From positions 1-6,787 of the forward strand of contig CAMLOR010000185.1 of the NCBI GenBank assembly GCA_946481615.1: DNA of 6,787 nt, read 5' to 3'. The notes under the pieces were generated by a model. That model had not been told where the DNA came from, ran no database searches, and saw only the letters and a list, made by a program, of their open reading frames with translations. Of this stretch, positions 4,784-6,787 are shown piece by piece. This DNA is from an uncultured Aquimonas sp. (GTDB taxonomy: Bacteria; Pseudomonadota; Gammaproteobacteria; Xanthomonadales; Xanthomonadaceae). The stretch's first letter is position 1. Every line of letters begins with the position of its first letter. A program made the translations under genes and the position numbers.

Positions 4784-6787
4784 CTAACGGAAGACCGAGG
4801 GCGCCGGCGGTGCTGCCACCGGCTGCGGCGGATTCGCCTCCAGTTCGCGCAGCAGGTGCTGCACGGCCGCTTCCAGTGTCGGGTCGCGCCCGGCGGCCAG
4901 AAGCTCCGGCCGATCGATCACTTCGAAGTCCGGCGCCACGCCTTCGTTTTCCACCGCCCATTGCCCGTCGTCGGACATGAAGCGGAAGGTGGCCGCATTG
5001 ATGCCGCCGTTGTCGGAGAGCCGCGGATTGCCGGAAATGCCGATCAGGCCACCCCAGGTGCGCGTGCCGAACAGCGGCCCGAGTTTCATCTTGCGGAAGT
5101 AGTAAGGCAGCGCATCGCCGCCCGAACTCGACAGGCCGTTGATCAGCATCGCCTTCGGGCCGCGGTGGTTGAGCAGCGGCGTCGGGTTGGGCTCCAGGCC
5201 GCGCTGCTTCCAGTAGTTGAGCGGCGTGCGCGAAAGCAATTCGATCAGGCGATCGGGAATGAAGCCGCCGCCGTTGTAGCGGTCGTCGATGACCAGCGCG
5301 TCTTTCGAGGCGAAGGCCAGCATGCCCTTGAACAGCTCCCGCGAGCCTTCCACCGCGGTGTTGGGCACGTGGATGTAGCCGATGCGGCCGTCGGAAAGCT
5401 GCTCGACCATGCGGCGGCGCGACTGTACCCAGTCGAGATAGCGCAGGCCCTGTTCGTTCGCCAGCGTGCGCACGCGCACTTCGCGCGCGCCGGCTTCCTG
5501 CGGCGTGCGGTTGACGCGCAGCGTGACGATGCGATCGGCCTTGTTCTCGAGCAGGCGGTAGACGTTGTCGACGCCGTGCGTGCTCGTACCGTCGATGGCG
5601 AGGATGAATTCGCCTTCGGCCACGTCGACGCCGGGCTCCGTCAGCGGCGAGCGCAGTTGCGGGTTCCAGTTCTCGCCGGCGTAGACGTGTTCGATGCGCA
5701 CGTAGCCGCTGGCGTCGTCCGCCAGTTCGGCGCCGAGCAGGCCGCCTGCCTTGCGCTCCACGCGCGGTTCGTCGCCGCGTTCGACATAGACATGGCCCGA
5801 GTTGGCCTCGCCGGCGATTTCCTGCAGCACGAAATCGAGGTCGGCGCGCGAGGCGATGTGCGGCACGAGCGGCTCGTACTTGGCGCGGATGGCGTTCCAG
5901 TCGTTGCCGTGCATGCCGGGGTCGTAAAACCAGTCGCGCAGGATGCGCCAGCCGTCGACGAACTGCTGGCGCCATTCGCGGCGCGGCTCGATGCGCAGTT
6001 CCATGCGGCCGAGCGGCATCACGTTGGCGTCGAAATCGGCCGACGGCTTGGCATCGACGATGGCGAAGCGCGGGCCGCGGCGCAGCAGCAGTTTGTCGCC
6101 GCCCGGCGCCAGCGAATAGCCCGTCACCTGCGCCACGGGTTTTGGCGTGTCTTCCGCCGCCAGGCCGATGAAGCGCAGTTCGCCGCCGTCGCCGCCGTCG
6201 GCGCGCGCGAGGAAGAACACGCCGTCGCCGTTGGCCGAGAGTCCGCCGTAGTTGCCGCCCGGCGCGTTGAGCGCGACCACGCGCTGGTTGAAGCCGGGGA
6301 AATCGATGCGCAACGGCTTGGGCGCGTCGTCCTTCGCCGCCTCGGGCTTCGCTTCCTCGCCCACTTCGTCGCTCTTCGGGCGGAACAGCGCAGGCCCCTC
6401 CGCCGCGAGCGTGGCGGCGTAGATGCGCGTGGCGTTCTGGTAGAGGAAGTTGAACTCGTAGGCCGAGAACGCGAGGTTGTAGTCGCGGTTCGAAGTGAAA
6501 TAGAGATAGCGGCCCTGCGGGTCGAAGACCGGATCGTTCTCGGCGGTTTCGTCGCCGGTGAGCTGGCGCGCCTCCTTCGCTTCCAGCGAATACAGCCAGA
6601 TCGAGGAATTGCGGCTGGCGTTGGTCTTGGCGTACGCGAGCCAGCGGCTGTCCGGCGACCACGAATACTCGTCGATGTCGTCGTGCGTGCCGCGGTCGGC
6701 GTCGGTGATGGCGCCGCTGGCGATGTCGAGCACGCGCAGGCGCTGCTTCTTGTCGCCGAAGGCGAGCTTCTTCGAATCCGGCGACCA
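4784..6787 (-). CDS. Tricorn-like S41 family peptidase with PDZ domain, C-terminal part (5' end outside window)
   Basis: The frame is open through the window edge; 667 residues are visible, ending at a TAG. Visible residues 1-130 are the end of a beta-propeller, with WSPDSKKLAF and WSPDSRWLAY blade motifs. A charged Glu/Lys/Ala/Asp linker (about 137-158) follows, then more strands beginning IDFPGFNQR. From about 265 comes the tricorn core domain (WRILRDWFYDPGMHG). A PDZ domain spans about 345-430, and the S41 catalytic domain runs from about 465. Candidate catalytic residues by family comparison are H332 in NSGHVYVE, the nucleophile S555 in the LSSSGGD motif, and E613 in VENEGVAPD. Family knowledge: tricorn proteases degrade oligopeptides, and many bacterial homologues are exported. 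The signal peptide region is not in view, so location cannot be decided. All core motifs are present, so an active enzyme is expected. The repeat cluster lies just downstream. Confidence 0.93.
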   Translation of the reverse strand, partial: WSPDSKKLAFGDKKQRLRVLDIASGAITDADRGTHDDIDEYSWSPDSRWLAYAKTNASRNSSIWLYSLEAKEARQLTGDETAENDPVFDPQGRYLYFTSNRDYNLAFSAYEFNFLYQNATRIYAATLAAEGPALFRPKSDEVGEEAKPEAAKDDAPKPLRIDFPGFNQRVVALNAPGGNYGGLSANGDGVFFLARADGGDGGELRFIGLAAEDTPKPVAQVTGYSLAPGGDKLLLRRGPRFAIVDAKPSADFDANVMPLGRMELRIEPRREWRQQFVDGWRILRDWFYDPGMHGNDWNAIRAKYEPLVPHIASRADLDFVLQEIAGEANSGHVYVERGDEPRVERKAGGLLGAELADDASGYVRIEHVYAGENWNPQLRSPLTEPGVDVAEGEFILAIDGTSTHGVDNVYRLLENKADRIVTLRVNRTPQEAGAREVRVRTLANEQGLRYLDWVQSRRRMVEQLSDGRIGYIHVPNTAVEGSRELFKGMLAFASKDALVIDDRYNGGGFIPDRLIELLSRTPLNYWKQRGLEPNPTPLLNHRGPKAMLINGLSSSGGDALPYYFRKMKLGPLFGTRTWGGLIGISGNPRLSDNGGINAATFRFMSDDGQWAVENEGVAPDFEVIDRPELLAAGRDPTLEAAVQHLLRELEANPPQPVAAPPAPSVFR

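Noticed and set aside
4062..6662. An 866-codon minus-strand open frame crossing the peptidase gene, the repeat cluster and ycgL
   Set aside because: It is a shifted frame of three recognised features. The product is Arg/Ala-rich and low complexity, and it runs through the intergenic repeats.

Overview
The window is GC-rich chromosomal sequence. It has a KefB/C-type antiporter end, a YcgL-family gene and a tricorn-like S41 peptidase. YcgL is essentially gammaproteobacterial, and together with the GC content this suggests the Xanthomonadaceae/Lysobacteraceae (Lysobacter- or Luteimonas-like). That placement is inference from gene content, not a database match. I see no phage, transposase, tRNA, rRNA or CRISPR.

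Layout: bases 1-804 (+) hold the C-terminal third of a CPA2 K+/H+ antiporter with its cytosolic RCK_N (TrkA-N) domain. It converges, with a 9-base gap, on a long minus-strand gene (814-4353) for a membrane-anchored ankyrin-repeat protein of about 1179 residues. Upstream of that, overlapping it by 14 bases, is ycgL (4340-4591, minus). Next comes a 192-base non-coding stretch (4592-4783). It carries a possible weak promoter for ycgL-ank and three copies of a palindromic ATTCCC-N8-GGGAAT-type repeat. From 4784 to the window end (minus) lies the C-terminal 667 residues of a tricorn-like S41 peptidase.

Working together: the only pair the sequence links firmly is ycgL and the ankyrin gene. They overlap, share a strand, and the ankyrin ribosome binding site lies inside ycgL, so they are probably one translationally coupled operon. 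The peptidase is on the same strand but is separated by the repeat cluster, so it is probably a different transcription unit. The antiporter is an independent gene on the opposite strand. Most of the window is ordinary housekeeping or accessory chromosome. The points worth a second look are the YcgL-ankyrin coupling, the six-helix-plus-ankyrin architecture, and the repeat cluster, whose copies show paired stem-preserving substitutions.
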